A stretch of 64,000 nt of DNA from Blepharisma stoltei. Taxonomy: Eukaryota; Ciliophora; Heterotrichea; Heterotrichida; Blepharismidae. Position 1 is the stretch's first letter, and the number at the start of each line of letters is the position of its first letter. Both the position numbers and the translations under genes were made by a program. Shown here one piece after another: positions 1 to 9,772 of this stretch. Where the stretch lies: positions 1,078,404 to 1,142,403 of the forward strand of contig CAJZBQ010000051.1 in NCBI GenBank assembly GCA_914767885.1, read 5' to 3'. The notes under the pieces were generated by a model. That model ran no database searches, was not told the origin of the DNA, and saw only the letters and a program-made list of their open reading frames with translations.

Positions 1-26
1 CTATTTAATTTATAAGAGGTGAATTA

Positions 27-479
27 ATGATTTTTATTGAAAAAATTGACCAAGAAATTGCTTCATTTGAGTTCAAGTTTAATGAAACTACTCAAGAGTT
101 TCAAAGCTGCTACTGGTATAAAAATGACGATTATTTTAATCAGCTACCATATGAAGCAGCTGAATTTATCAAAGAAAATCAGAAAACGTCTATTTCTGAG
201 GCTTCATATGAAACAATAATATCAGAAATTTATAAAGAACTAGGTTGTGTTAAAAATACAGGATTTCCAGAGATATCAAGGCAAAATGAATATGAAGTAA
301 CTAATCCAAGGCCAGGCGATCGAGTTATCCCATTACCGCCACGTCAATATATTCAAATACCCAAGCCTCCGGTTTATCAACAGTTCAAGCCTTATGAGGA
401 TCTACAGCCAGGCCCATGCTTAAGTTCTTACTATCCTTCGAATCTAGAAACTGCAAAATTCAAATCCAAATTAATATAA
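27..479 (+). CDS. Unknown protein, 150 aa, proline-rich C-terminus
   Basis: I do not recognise this gene. The ATG at 27 is the first in its frame after an in-frame TAA at 6-8, so the protein looks complete. Residues 1-85 are charged and probably helical. Residues 95-135 are rich in Pro, Tyr and Gln, with repeated Pro-Pro pairs. No membrane segment or signal peptide is visible. The ORF ends in TAA and is followed by nearly 2 kb without a convincing gene. An unseen intron or IES joining it to an exon left of the window cannot be excluded. Function unknown. Confidence 0.5.
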   Translation: MIFIEKIDQEIASFEFKFNETTQEFQSCYWYKNDDYFNQLPYEAAEFIKENQKTSISEASYETIISEIYKELGCVKNTGFPEISRQNEYEVTNPRPGDRVIPLPPRQYIQIPKPPVYQQFKPYEDLQPGPCLSSYYPSNLETAKFKSKLI

Positions 480-984
480 CCTTTTATTTTTTTAAATTTG
501 GCGAATTATTTTAATTTGTTTATCCAAACATAATTAATGTCTTTATATTCTTTATTATTTGGATAAAGCCAAAACTTAGTGAAAAATTCAATTATTAGCC
601 ATTTTTACAGAAAAATTTATCATTCTTTTAAAACTTTATATTTTTTTTCTGGTCACTACTATTATTGAAATAGGTTAAGGCGCTTCCGATATGAAAAACC
701 ATGAATGCGTTATGACTATATATAAGAAACATTTATTCCAATTGCTCCCTGAAATTTTCGACAATTCATTTCCTTTAAGCACCAAATAATGCACCTTTTT
801 TGTAATTGGTAAGTTTCAGTCCAAATATAATTAAGCAAAATCTTAGATAACTACCCTTATGGTTCAATAAGTGATGACTGAGTTAAAGGAAATAAATAAG
901 AGAGACAGCGCTCTGGTGCGATAATAGCTAATATTAATTAATAGATATACACCCTAACTTAAATTAGAAAATATATATTAAATA

Positions 985-1345
985 GAGTCACTGTCAGTCT
1001 GCCTTCTTGGTGAAACAGTCCAGATCTTAAAGCTAAGGCGATATGAGATAATTGAATCAAGAGTAGCCTAGACAGAAATATTGGTATCTTTCATTTGCTA
1101 GAAATTGAATTGTTCAGCAATATTCTTAGAATAGTTAGGCAAACCTCTACAGAAAACTATGAGTTTCAATTTGGGCAACAAGAACAGTTTTCCACTTCAT
1201 GTTAGATTCAAAAATACTCCTGGGATCAAGCTACTCCTATTGTCCTTTGCAGGCCCGAAAAATCCATAAGTTGCCTACTAAGACTGAAGCCTAATACGAG
1301 CAGCATAACCTTTTCCTATAATTTGTGGATGAATCTTCTGCACGA
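985..1345 (+). repeat. Decayed copy of the GC-rich retroposon at 19,954-20,507
   Basis: The segment around 990-1045 (GTCAGTCTGCC..CTTGG) and the one around 1220-1290 (GGATCAAGCTACTCC) align in the same order with 19,978-20,035 and 20,270-20,335. The copy here is shorter, more AT-rich and full of substitutions, so it is an old insertion. Confidence 0.6.
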
Positions 1346-1689
1346 AAGATATATTAATGGCTTTTCAAAATATAGTTAGTGTCTGTTTTCAATATCTAGC
1401 CTAACCTCTTAAATTGAGAAGGTTATTTAACCTTTAGGATTGTCACCTTCAGGTCTGAGAAAATCTGCATTTGAGTCTCCACACTTATATGACTCCATAG
1501 CTGATTTTTTTAATGCAAATTGCAATTCAACAAATCAAGATCCTTCACAATTAAGGTAATGATTGAAAATTAAATTTCGTTTCATTTTTAATATTTGTTA
1601 AATTTCCAACTCTAAACATCATAGATTATATAATGAACAAAATTATTACATATAAAGCAATAAATAAATATGATTAAAGCTAAAAGCAG

Positions 1690-1930
1690 CTTTGAAGCAT
1701 GCCAGACATAGCAACTGCTCGATAATTTTGTGAAAATCAGGACCTGTTTTTCTGTGCTGGGCGCAATTAAAGAACCCATTGATTTTTCAGGCAAGTATTG
1801 TTTGGGCCAGAGTCTGCAGAAAGGAGTATATTTACCCCTGATACTGATCTGGTGATGAGGACACAATCAATGATTCCTTATAGGACTATCTCCACCATGC
1901 TAAGGCGGCAGAATGCTCCACAATAAATTA
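1690..1930. repeat. GC-richer decayed dispersed repeat
   Basis: It shares the phrase GATACTGATCTGGTGA with a similar stretch near 53,500 inside the retroposon-like insert of the NudE-like gene. There is no coding continuity. It is probably an old fragment of the same dispersed family. Confidence 0.35.
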
Positions 1931-2436
1931 TACACTTATTTATGGAATATTTTATCAAAAAAATCGATGAGAAAATCTTATAATATCAGGCCCCACACTT
2001 AAGATGAGGCGAAGGTTCCTAGTCCAGGACCAAGTCATTGCCATCAATAGCTTTCACAATGGCAAACAGCTTAGTTTGAAGAAAAATAAAAAACCTCAGG
2101 AATTCACAAACATATAGAATTTCTGTCATATTATCCGGATGTCTCATCTTAGATAGAGCTCATACAGGAAAACTTATTCTTTTATCCTTTCCTGCCCATT
2201 AATCATTTAGTGCATTTTCAGATGCAATAAATGTCGAATTAGTACTTGTTTAACTTTACCTTATATTATAATTCTGGAGATTTGCAAAGAATAAATCTAG
2301 CTCTTTTTAATATTATAAGGCGAAATTTGAATAATTCATATCAATTTAACACCTGATTGCTATTTTATAAAATATTATACTAATAAAAAAATTTGATATC
2401 CATATAAAGTAGCACTATAATTTAATTTCATTCAAA

Positions 2437-4503
2437 TTACTCAATAGAATTAAGGCATGAAATAAACTCAGGGTCTTCGTTAAGAATCTTAAAAGCATCT
2501 TTAAACCTTGGCCTCTCCCCATACTTATAAGCAAGCATCCGCCTTAGTAGTCTTTGAGCCCAAACCTGCTCTAAATTATCAATCTTTAGCATCAGCTCAC
2601 TTTGCTTCTTTTTCTCATTAAAGCCTTTAACCGGCTGCATTGTAACCATCATCAAAAATGTAAGTCCTAGAGAATAAACATCCGACTTTTCCTTGCTAAA
2701 CTTAATTTTCTCATCAAATTTCTTTGTGCGCATATAAATTTCGTGGCGTATTTTCAACTCAGGCGACATCCAGCTTTTGGTTCCCTTGAAAAAATTAAGA
2801 TATTCTGCATCTTGATATGAAGCTTCAATTGTATTAAAGGTTTCCGACAAATCGAAGTCTCCCAGCTTGTATTGTCCTCCACTTGCGATAAAAATATTTT
2901 GGGGTTTTATATCACAGTGATTTATTTTCCTTTCTCGTAATTTTCTGAAAATATCAAGGAGGGCGTAAAACTTTTGGGCGAGTTCACGATTTTCATAGCG
3001 GAGACTTTTTTGGCTCAGATTCGCGATCTCATGCAGAAGAGTGGATTCACAGTATTCGAGGACTATACAAAGACTATGGTAATCTCTTTCAGAATTCTCA
3101 GAAAAATGTCCGTAATAGGTTAAGGCAAAATCCATCCCGGTTTGAGAAAATTTTTCGTAGATTTCTACTTCGTTCTCGCAGTTTTGGATGACTTCTCTGC
3201 TATCACTGGCTTCTTTGCTATCACTGGTGTTGGATTTAGCTTTTGCAACTCTACTCTATTTTAGACATTTTTATAGATAAAAAATTATCGATTTTTATAT
3301 ATAAAAAGAGATTTCAGATCTAGAATTATAATGAAAAATGTATTGCAAAACATAAATTTTTTTAAAGCAACAATTGTTCCAGTTTGCCTAATTTTTGCTT
3401 TTATAACCTCGATATGGACTGCTCCTCTATCAACGCTGTATATGGTTGCATCTGGATCTTTTTTGTCAATGATAAGCTGATTTATATTTGTCACCCTAAA
3501 TATAGCTCTTGGTTTTTCTACTAAATTCTCCCTCTCTTTAGCCTCTTCATCAAACGGCTCTAGTCTTTCTATTTTTTCATTGATATCTAGCCGGCAATCA
3601 ATTGAAGTGATTCAGTTAAAAATTCTTTTCCCACTACTATCTAAAACGCTAGTCAAATTTTGATCTGAGCGATTTTGAATTAAATCTTTATAAGTTTTCC
3701 GAAACAAATTATAAGCTGTGATTGCCACTAAATCGTTTGTCTTTTTCTTCAATGCATCGTTTTTTAAAATGCTAATGATGTCAAGATAGCATTCTCTTAA
3801 TTTCCCTTGAATTAATTATTTTACATGCATAATTAATTTTCTAATAAATAATATAAAAATTATATCATATTATAAAAAATTCAATATTATTATTTTTTCA
3901 CTGATGGGATATTAGCATCCAAATATCAAAATTAAACCTCTTTTCAATTCGCCAGGCATTTAATCCTAAATAGATTTCATTTTCAATATCTGAAAAATTA
4001 TCATAAGCCAGCTCGATTTTTATTCTTTTAATTTCTTTTACCAACCTTGAAATTGAATCTATGCCTTTAAACATGAATTCAACAATAAAATTAAATTTAA
4101 AATTATTATTTATTTTCGTAAATTTTCGTAAATTTGCATTAATTATGCAAATAAAGCATAAATCAGAAGAAAGTTTAATAGCTCTACCGATTTTTCTAAT
4201 TAAAATTGCTATGGTTTCGAAAGAGTGTCATTTAATGCAATTATTGAGATCAGCAAGTAAAGTGACACAATGCATGAAGACTTCTGGTATAGGAGCTTTT
4301 GTTGCAAAAAATGTTTGAAGATAGCGGGCATAGTAAAGATGAATTATATCATTTTCTAAAAAACTTGGATTGCTTAGAATTGATTGCTTAATTTCTTGTA
4401 ATTTTTCTCATTGGATAAGGACTTTGGTATTCAGCAAAATTATAAGACTATCCGGCAAAGAATTGGCAAGTCTTTCTACTAAAATAGTTATCAATTCTTC
4501 CAT
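2437..4503 (-). CDS. Atypical protein kinase A1 (three IESs; 575 aa after removal)
   Basis: The C-terminal half is a eukaryotic protein kinase domain: beta-3 lysine in VALKKF, catalytic loop HCDIKPQN (Cys replaces Arg of HRD), metal-binding DFD in place of DFG, then SPE, and an ERPRF motif near the end. No glycine-rich loop is recognisable. The N-terminal 250 residues are helical and match the N-terminus of the paralogue at 7151-8860. The ATG at 4503 gives the same MEEL start as that paralogue. Three insertions break the frame, at 3237, 3798 and 4068. Removing 116, 115 and 108 bp leaves 1,728 nt, exactly 576 codons, and restores alignment with the paralogue along its length. Lys, Asp, Asn and Asp for catalysis are all present, so activity is possible. 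The substrate is unknown. Confidence 0.85.
3237..3352. other. IES, 116 bp, TA-bounded
   Basis: It lies just after the catalytic-lysine codon of kinase A1. Both ends read TA-NN-TTTTGCAA inward, an 8-bp inverted terminal repeat. Removal joins KKF to KSNTSDS in frame. The insert itself carries stops. Confidence 0.85.
3798..3912. other. IES, 115 bp, TA-bounded
   Basis: The ends read TAATTTCCC and TAATATCCC inward, an inverted repeat with one mismatch. Excision yields FDIWMLRECY, which matches FNVWTLRECY of the intact paralogue at the same place. Confidence 0.88.
4068..4175. other. IES, about 108 bp, TA-bounded
   Basis: This AT-rich insert sits between the codons for RAIK and GIDSISRL of kinase A1. 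A TTTAA direct repeat lies at both ends, and both ends read TAAAC inward. The insert is open in frame, but the paralogue lacks it. The exact TA used could differ by a few bases. Confidence 0.7.
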
Positions 4504-5731
4504 CTGCTTTAATAATTTTATATTATAATTTATAGAATTGAACATGGCATTAAACTTAAATTAATTATTTATGAAATTTTATATTTATTATTCTTTATTT
4601 GAGCTGCCTTGGTTATTAAATTAACATTAGGCTGAATATGTGTACAATTTTTTATTAATTTTTACTTTTTCTTTTTGCTCTGATACCTTTTTTATAATAA
4701 ATAAAAGCGTTTAAACTAGGTTCTTTATTAATTAAAATTAGTTCCTGGGTAAATAAATCCATTTTTAAATATTTTAAGCGAAGAATAAATTGTTTATTGC
4801 AACATTGAGCCTGAATATATTTTTGTTGTGGATGAGAAAATTTTCAAGTTAGATTTTTATTTAGTCTTATATAAAGCAACTCCCATAAAATTTTATTTAA
4901 CTTCATTTTCTAATATTAATCAAATCAATGAAGGATGATTATAGCAAAGTATGGATTATCTAAAAATATTGTAATGCATATGAAATCTATAATGCCTGTT
5001 GATTTAAATCCTTAAATTCTACTAGATTTCTAATGTCATCACTGCAAACTAATAAATAAGTAGGCCATTGAATATTGGCTATGATCATCCTAAACTTCTT
5101 ATAAATGTTAAACCATCAATCTTAGAAAAGCTTGTGCATGCCTAAAATCAATCATTCCATACATTATTCAACTTTGCGACCTTAAAATCTTTTTGATATT
5201 CTTTTTATTATAGGTGCTCATAAACTCGGGATATTGCTTTTCTAAATGAGAATTGCTTAAAGTGGATTCTAAGTGACAACTTCTTTGATAATCTCATCAG
5301 CCTTTTTATTTTGAGGCTTTTTTTATCTAATACTCACCTGAGGATCATGATTAAAGTGTTGACTAATTATTTCAGCAAAGGTATTTCCCGCTAATGGATG
5401 CTTCACCTTGTAAGAAGCGCGGCAATTTTTTTCTTTGCAATAATAATATGTATAATCTCCATATGTAGATTTTATTCGATAAGTAGCTTTATCGATTACT
5501 AATTGGGCATCTTGCTTGTACCACTTAAACTTCTTCAGTTCTTTAGCTCTATAAAGTATTTTTAGATAATATTTTTATCACTAATCTAATTCTACCAGAT
5601 AAAATTTAAAAATTAATAATAATTTTGAGCGGAATAAGAATACTAATAATACAGATCATAAGCCTAATGCTACTAGAACATTTTCCTATATAATTTATAC
5701 ACCATATATAATATAGAAAAGCAGATATAAA
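4504..5731. other. Intergenic region holding one transposase-like remnant
   Basis: Between the divergent starts of kinase A1 and the B-box gene, the only coding-like signal is the FLYWCH-like fragment at 5323-5553. The rest is AT-rich with stops in all frames. Confidence 0.5.
5323..5553 (-). pseudogene. FLYWCH/WRKY-GCM1-like zinc-finger fragment
   Basis: The minus strand encodes about 75 residues with aromatic residues before a C-x4-C pair (in YYYCKEKNCRAS) and a later HFNHDP (H-x2-H). This is the layout of FLYWCH/WRKY-GCM1-type zinc fingers, often at the N-terminus of MULE-type transposases. A TAA follows at 5323. Further downstream, short open pieces continue among stops, and no DDE transposase core is recognisable. 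It is most likely a decayed transposon fragment. A short gene with unrecognised introns is the alternative. Confidence 0.35.
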
Positions 5732-6802
5732 ATGGAAAGCCATAAATGCATGTTTGAGCTTTGTGAACAGCCTGCAAAAATAAAATGCTCTTGCAAAATT
5801 CCAGTACTTTATTTTTGTATAAACCACATTGGCCACCATCTCATTATGTTAGGTTCTCACAACTTTGAAAACCTTTCAATCAAAACCGATTTTCAACCTA
5901 CCTCAAAAGTGGAAATTTTAAAATACTTTTTATTGCAAATTAAAGAGCTGGAAGGCTTAAAATCAAATCTGATAAGCCAAGTCTTTTCATCTGTTAAAGC
6001 TATATCATTTCAACTAAGCAAAGTTTTGAAGCAGTTAAATGCAGAGCTCAGATTATTTAAAGAAGAAATGATAAAAGTTATCAATGAGAAAGATATCTTC
6101 AGCTCGGAAAATTTAACAATGTCAGGGACTGATACAATCAAGCTTCTTGAAGAAAAAAATCCTTTAAAAGACATTTCATTAGAAAAACTTATAATAGAAA
6201 CATTTGAGTTTGTGAAAGGCTTAAAATTGGTTAATCATGAAAATTGTGCTACAAAAGAAGAATTAGCTGAATCCCAACAAGAAAAGTTTGAGCTCTCAGC
6301 TCAAATTTCTATTTTGAACGAAAAAATAAGCGCTCTAAAGGAAGAAAACTTAAATATTTCTAATAAAATTTCGATTGCTGAAAAAGAGCTGGGAGATGTA
6401 AGAACAGAGAATGAGCACTTATCTGAAAAAATTTGCCTTATAAACAAAGAACTATCCATCTATAAAGACCAAAGTTCCCAACTTTCGAGCCAAGTTTCCA
6501 GTATTTCATTAGAGCTTAATAAGTCAAATTTAGAAAAGTCAAATCTTTCTCACCAAAATTCCCTTATTACACAAGAGCTCAATAATTTCAAAACCGAAAA
6601 TTCAAGACTTTCAAATCAATTCAATCTTACTACTCAAGAACTTAATAACTGCAAGGCTGAAAATTCAAGGCTAACCCAAGAGTTAAATAACTGTAGATCA
6701 GAAATAACGAGACTAAATCAATGCCGTGATATGGGTCCTCCTGGAGGTTGGCATCATCCTCCTCCACCCCCGGGTCACCACCCACATCATCATAAAAAAT
6801 AA
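5732..6802 (+). CDS. B-box-like zinc finger and coiled-coil protein, 356 aa
   Basis: The N-terminal 45 residues have Cys/His spacing of a B-box-type zinc finger (C..C in MFELCEQPAKIKCSC, then YFCINHIGHH). Residues 60-160 are helical. Residues 170-330 form a long coiled coil with degenerate heptads rich in Leu, Asn, Ser and Glu, including repeated LTQELNNC and AENSRL blocks. The last 25 residues are a Pro/Gly/His-rich tail (GPPGG, PPPPPGHH, HHH). B-box plus coiled coil resembles the TRIM layout without a RING, so a scaffolding role is plausible but not shown. No in-frame TGA, intron or IES occurs, making this one of the few uninterrupted genes here. Confidence 0.75.
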   Translation: MESHKCMFELCEQPAKIKCSCKIPVLYFCINHIGHHLIMLGSHNFENLSIKTDFQPTSKVEILKYFLLQIKELEGLKSNLISQVFSSVKAISFQLSKVLKQLNAELRLFKEEMIKVINEKDIFSSENLTMSGTDTIKLLEEKNPLKDISLEKLIIETFEFVKGLKLVNHENCATKEELAESQQEKFELSAQISILNEKISALKEENLNISNKISIAEKELGDVRTENEHLSEKICLINKELSIYKDQSSQLSSQVSSISLELNKSNLEKSNLSHQNSLITQELNNFKTENSRLSNQFNLTTQELNNCKAENSRLTQELNNCRSEITRLNQCRDMGPPGGWHHPPPPPGHHPHHHKK

Positions 6803-7150
6803 TAATATTTTAAGTAGACTAATTAATTTAATAATTTAAGTATAAAGATCAGCTTAATACCTATAATAGCATTAATATTTTATGAAATGTATAAAAAACT
6901 TTCCACTGATATATGAAGCTTATAATTTATGAAAAAAGATATTCATTTTTGGCTAAAAATTATTTGAAATTCAGTTATGCCATATCAATTTCACAAATTT
7001 TTTATAGATTTAGCTCTAAAACTGCTCAATTCCTACAAATTTAAGATAAAAGTTTAGTGATTTTTATTTATTAAGATTTTAACTATATACGATATTCAGC
7101 TTGCACAAGTTTCCTTTACTGCCATCATAATAAATTAATTTTATTACCAT
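6803..7150. other. AT-rich intergenic, nothing seen
   Basis: Spacer between the convergent ends of the B-box gene and kinase A2. I see no gene, repeat or inverted repeat in it. Confidence 0.5.
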
Positions 7151-8860
7151 TTAATCAGACGAATTAAGGCACAAAATAAACTCAGGATCCTCTTCAAGCA
7201 TTTCAAACGCCTCTTCAAATCTTGGCCTCTCCTCATCAAGATAAGCAAGCATTCTTCTCAGCAATCTCTTGGCCCAATCCATTTGTAAATTTTCAATAAT
7301 TTGTCTGAGCTCATCTTGATGTGCATGCTCATTAAACCCTCCAACTGGTCTAAGCGTAATCACCATAAGAAAAACGAGTCCAAGCGAATATACATCTGAC
7401 CTCTCCTTGCTAAACTTTCTTTTGTCACAGGGGTTTCCGTTTACTTCCCAGCTTCTATATATCTCTTTCAGCTCTGGTGCCATATAATTTACAGTTCCCC
7501 CCAGAAATTCTCTGAGCTTTGTGCCTAGGTTTGATGCGTCACTTGTTTTAAAGGTTTCTGATAAATCAAAATCTCCGAGCTTAAGTCGCCCATCACTTGT
7601 GATAAAAATATTTTGGGGCTTTATATCACAATGATTGACTTTTTCTTTTCGTAATTTTCTGAATAAATCAAGGAGAGTATAGATAATTTGAGCGATTTCT
7701 CGATTTTGGTAAGTTCGGTCCTGCATTTTTAATCTTACTATTTCGTCAAAGAGGGTGCTATCACAGTATTCCAGAACGAGATTCAGTTTATACTGAACTT
7801 GCGTATTCTTTTTCTTTGTTGAAAGAAAGTGGCCATAATATTTTAAGGTAAAGTCTGTATTTTTCATTGCTAATTTTTCATAGATATCTTTTTCGTTATA
7901 CCCATTCTGCAAGTTTTCCCTGACGTCGCTAATAAAACTTTTTACGACTACGATTTCACCTGTATCTATAATTTTTGACTTATAAACTGCCAAGCGGTAT
8001 GATCTCTTTTTAACACTTGCTAAGTATTGGCTATTGGAATATTGATTATCCAATTGACTTTTCGTAGTCACTCGATAAATGCTACTTGGGTCCTTGTCGT
8101 ATAGATCAATCTTTCCTATTATCGGCTCAAAATTTTCTATTTTTTCATTTATATCGTGTCTGCAATTAATTGAACTCATCCAATTAGAAATCCTTTTTTC
8201 ATCGCCATCTAAAGCATTCATAAAATTTTGGCTTAAATTGCCCCTAATTAATCCACTATAAGTTTTTAGAAACCAAGCATAAACTTTAACAGCAACTAAG
8301 TCATTAATTTTTTGCTTTATTGTACTCTCAGCTAAAATGCTATCAACATTATTATAGCATTCTCTCAGAGTTCAAACATTAAAATCTGGCCTTTTCTGGA
8401 CTATCCAGGATTTTATCCCCAAGTAAATATCATTTTCGATATCTCTAAGATCATCTATTGCAAGCTCAGTTTTAGCTCTCTTGATTTCTTTTACCAGTTT
8501 CGAGATTAATTCTATTCCTAGAGAAAGCTTAATAGAATTGCCTATTTTCCGGGTAATTATTGTGATGCAGTTTTCTAGGCTATAATCTCTGATACATTTT
8601 TTGAGATCAATAAGCAAAGTGATACCATGCATGTATGCTTCTGGTATAGGATCATCTGTAGCAAAAAGTGTTTGAAGATAGCGAGCATAATAAAGATGAA
8701 TTATATCGTCATTTGATAAGTCTCTATTGCTTACAATTGCTTGCTTTATTGCTTGCAATGTTTCTCATTGGATAAGATTTCTATGATCAAGTAAAATATC
8801 TATGTCGCCTAAAGAGTATTTAGAAAGCTTTTTCGATAAAATTATAATCAATTCTTCCAT
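7151..8860 (-). CDS. Atypical protein kinase A2, uninterrupted, 569 aa
   Basis: The ATG at 8860 opens 570 codons including the stop, with in-frame TGA read as Trp (for example at LIQWE and FNVWTL, where paralogue A1 also has TGA). Residues 1-215 are helical and shared only with the neighbouring kinases. The kinase domain covers about 255-560: VVVKSF lysine, HCDIKPQNIF loop, DFDLSE in place of DFG, MAPEL activation-segment end, ERPRF. It lacks a glycine-rich loop. It is the IES-free counterpart of A1 and gives the best internal control for placing A1's IES boundaries. Both lie on the same strand about 2.6 kb apart, consistent with tandem duplication. Confidence 0.88.
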
Positions 8861-8940
8861 TCTTTAAAATATATTTATAGAATTAAGATGGTTTTATCTT
8901 TATTGCATAATTACTAATTATCAAAAAAAATATATATAAA

Positions 8941-9519
8941 TGGAGATGATGTCTGACTCATCCTCTTGTGTTACAGCTACCCATGTTTTTAGGAGCTAGG
9001 AATTGGTCAAGAAACATCTTATGTCCTGCAGCGAGGGACTTAAGCAAAAATTTGCTGGCTTGTGAGCTGATTCAATGGACACAGCTACTCACAATTCTAT
9101 TTGCCACAGCAGAGTGAGTTGCCTGCTCAAGCTGCTATGATGGTCTGCCTGGCGGAAGTGGTTAAACTTTTCTCCAAGGATGATCTGAGAAAAGGGAAGG
9201 CAAGCTAAAATAATGGTTAGTCTCTACGTTTCAAAAGCTCTAAAGAGGGACTATACCGGCCAAGGGTAATAGGCAGGGAGGAGTAACTAGCAGCTAAAGT
9301 AATCAAGTTAGAAATGGTGCGCCCAGCGAGGGTTTTAACCCAATAGGGTAATATCGCTACAGAAGCCAAGGGTTTTTGGCCTGGACTTGATGTTACCAGA
9401 GGTGAAAGTCGCCAAATTCGGCTGTGCTGCCAGGTGACTAGAGTTGTATAGAATGCCACCATTGAATAGCGGGGACTATACACCCTCATCTAATAATCTA
9501 ATCTAATCTTAATCCTCAA
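8941..9519 (+). mobile_element. GC-rich retroposon-like element with (TAATC)n tail
   Basis: This roughly 575-bp block, far richer in GC than its surroundings, ends with repeats of TAATC/TAATCT at about 9490-9515. Similar A/T-rich words (AAAAAATATA-AAT) flank both ends and may be a target duplication. It contains no convincing ORF. Other GC-rich inserts in this window share the TAATC-like end. Copying by a LINE-type machinery is an inference from the tail and flanking duplications. It lies between kinase A2 and kinase B1. Confidence 0.6.
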
Positions 9520-9772
9520 AAAATATAAATACGAGGTATTCTTTATGATTAAAGATAATTTCATAGACTAATTTTGCAATAATTAGGGTGTATTATTTTT
9601 CTACTGAGAATTGAATTTTTTACTTTATTCAATTCTCAAAATGTATATAATAGGTTAGATATTAAGCTTTTTTAGAACTTATGCATTAGTTTACAATATT
9701 TTAGTTTAGATTTAAAAATATTGATATTTCTTCAGTATTTTTATTTAAGTCACTAATTTCTCATAAAAATTT

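Larger units (their letters stand above)
480..2436. other. Gene-free stretch with decayed dispersed repeats
   Basis: No coding region can be supported here. Most is AT-rich and unstructured. Two stretches of higher GC are listed separately as decayed copies of dispersed elements. A third stretch near 1980-2180 shares an AGATGAGGC-AAGG-like motif with the GC-rich block near 27.75 kb. Confidence 0.5.

Noticed and set aside
1612-1866. 84-codon minus-strand ORF
   Set aside because: Lies across a decayed dispersed repeat, no recognisable features.
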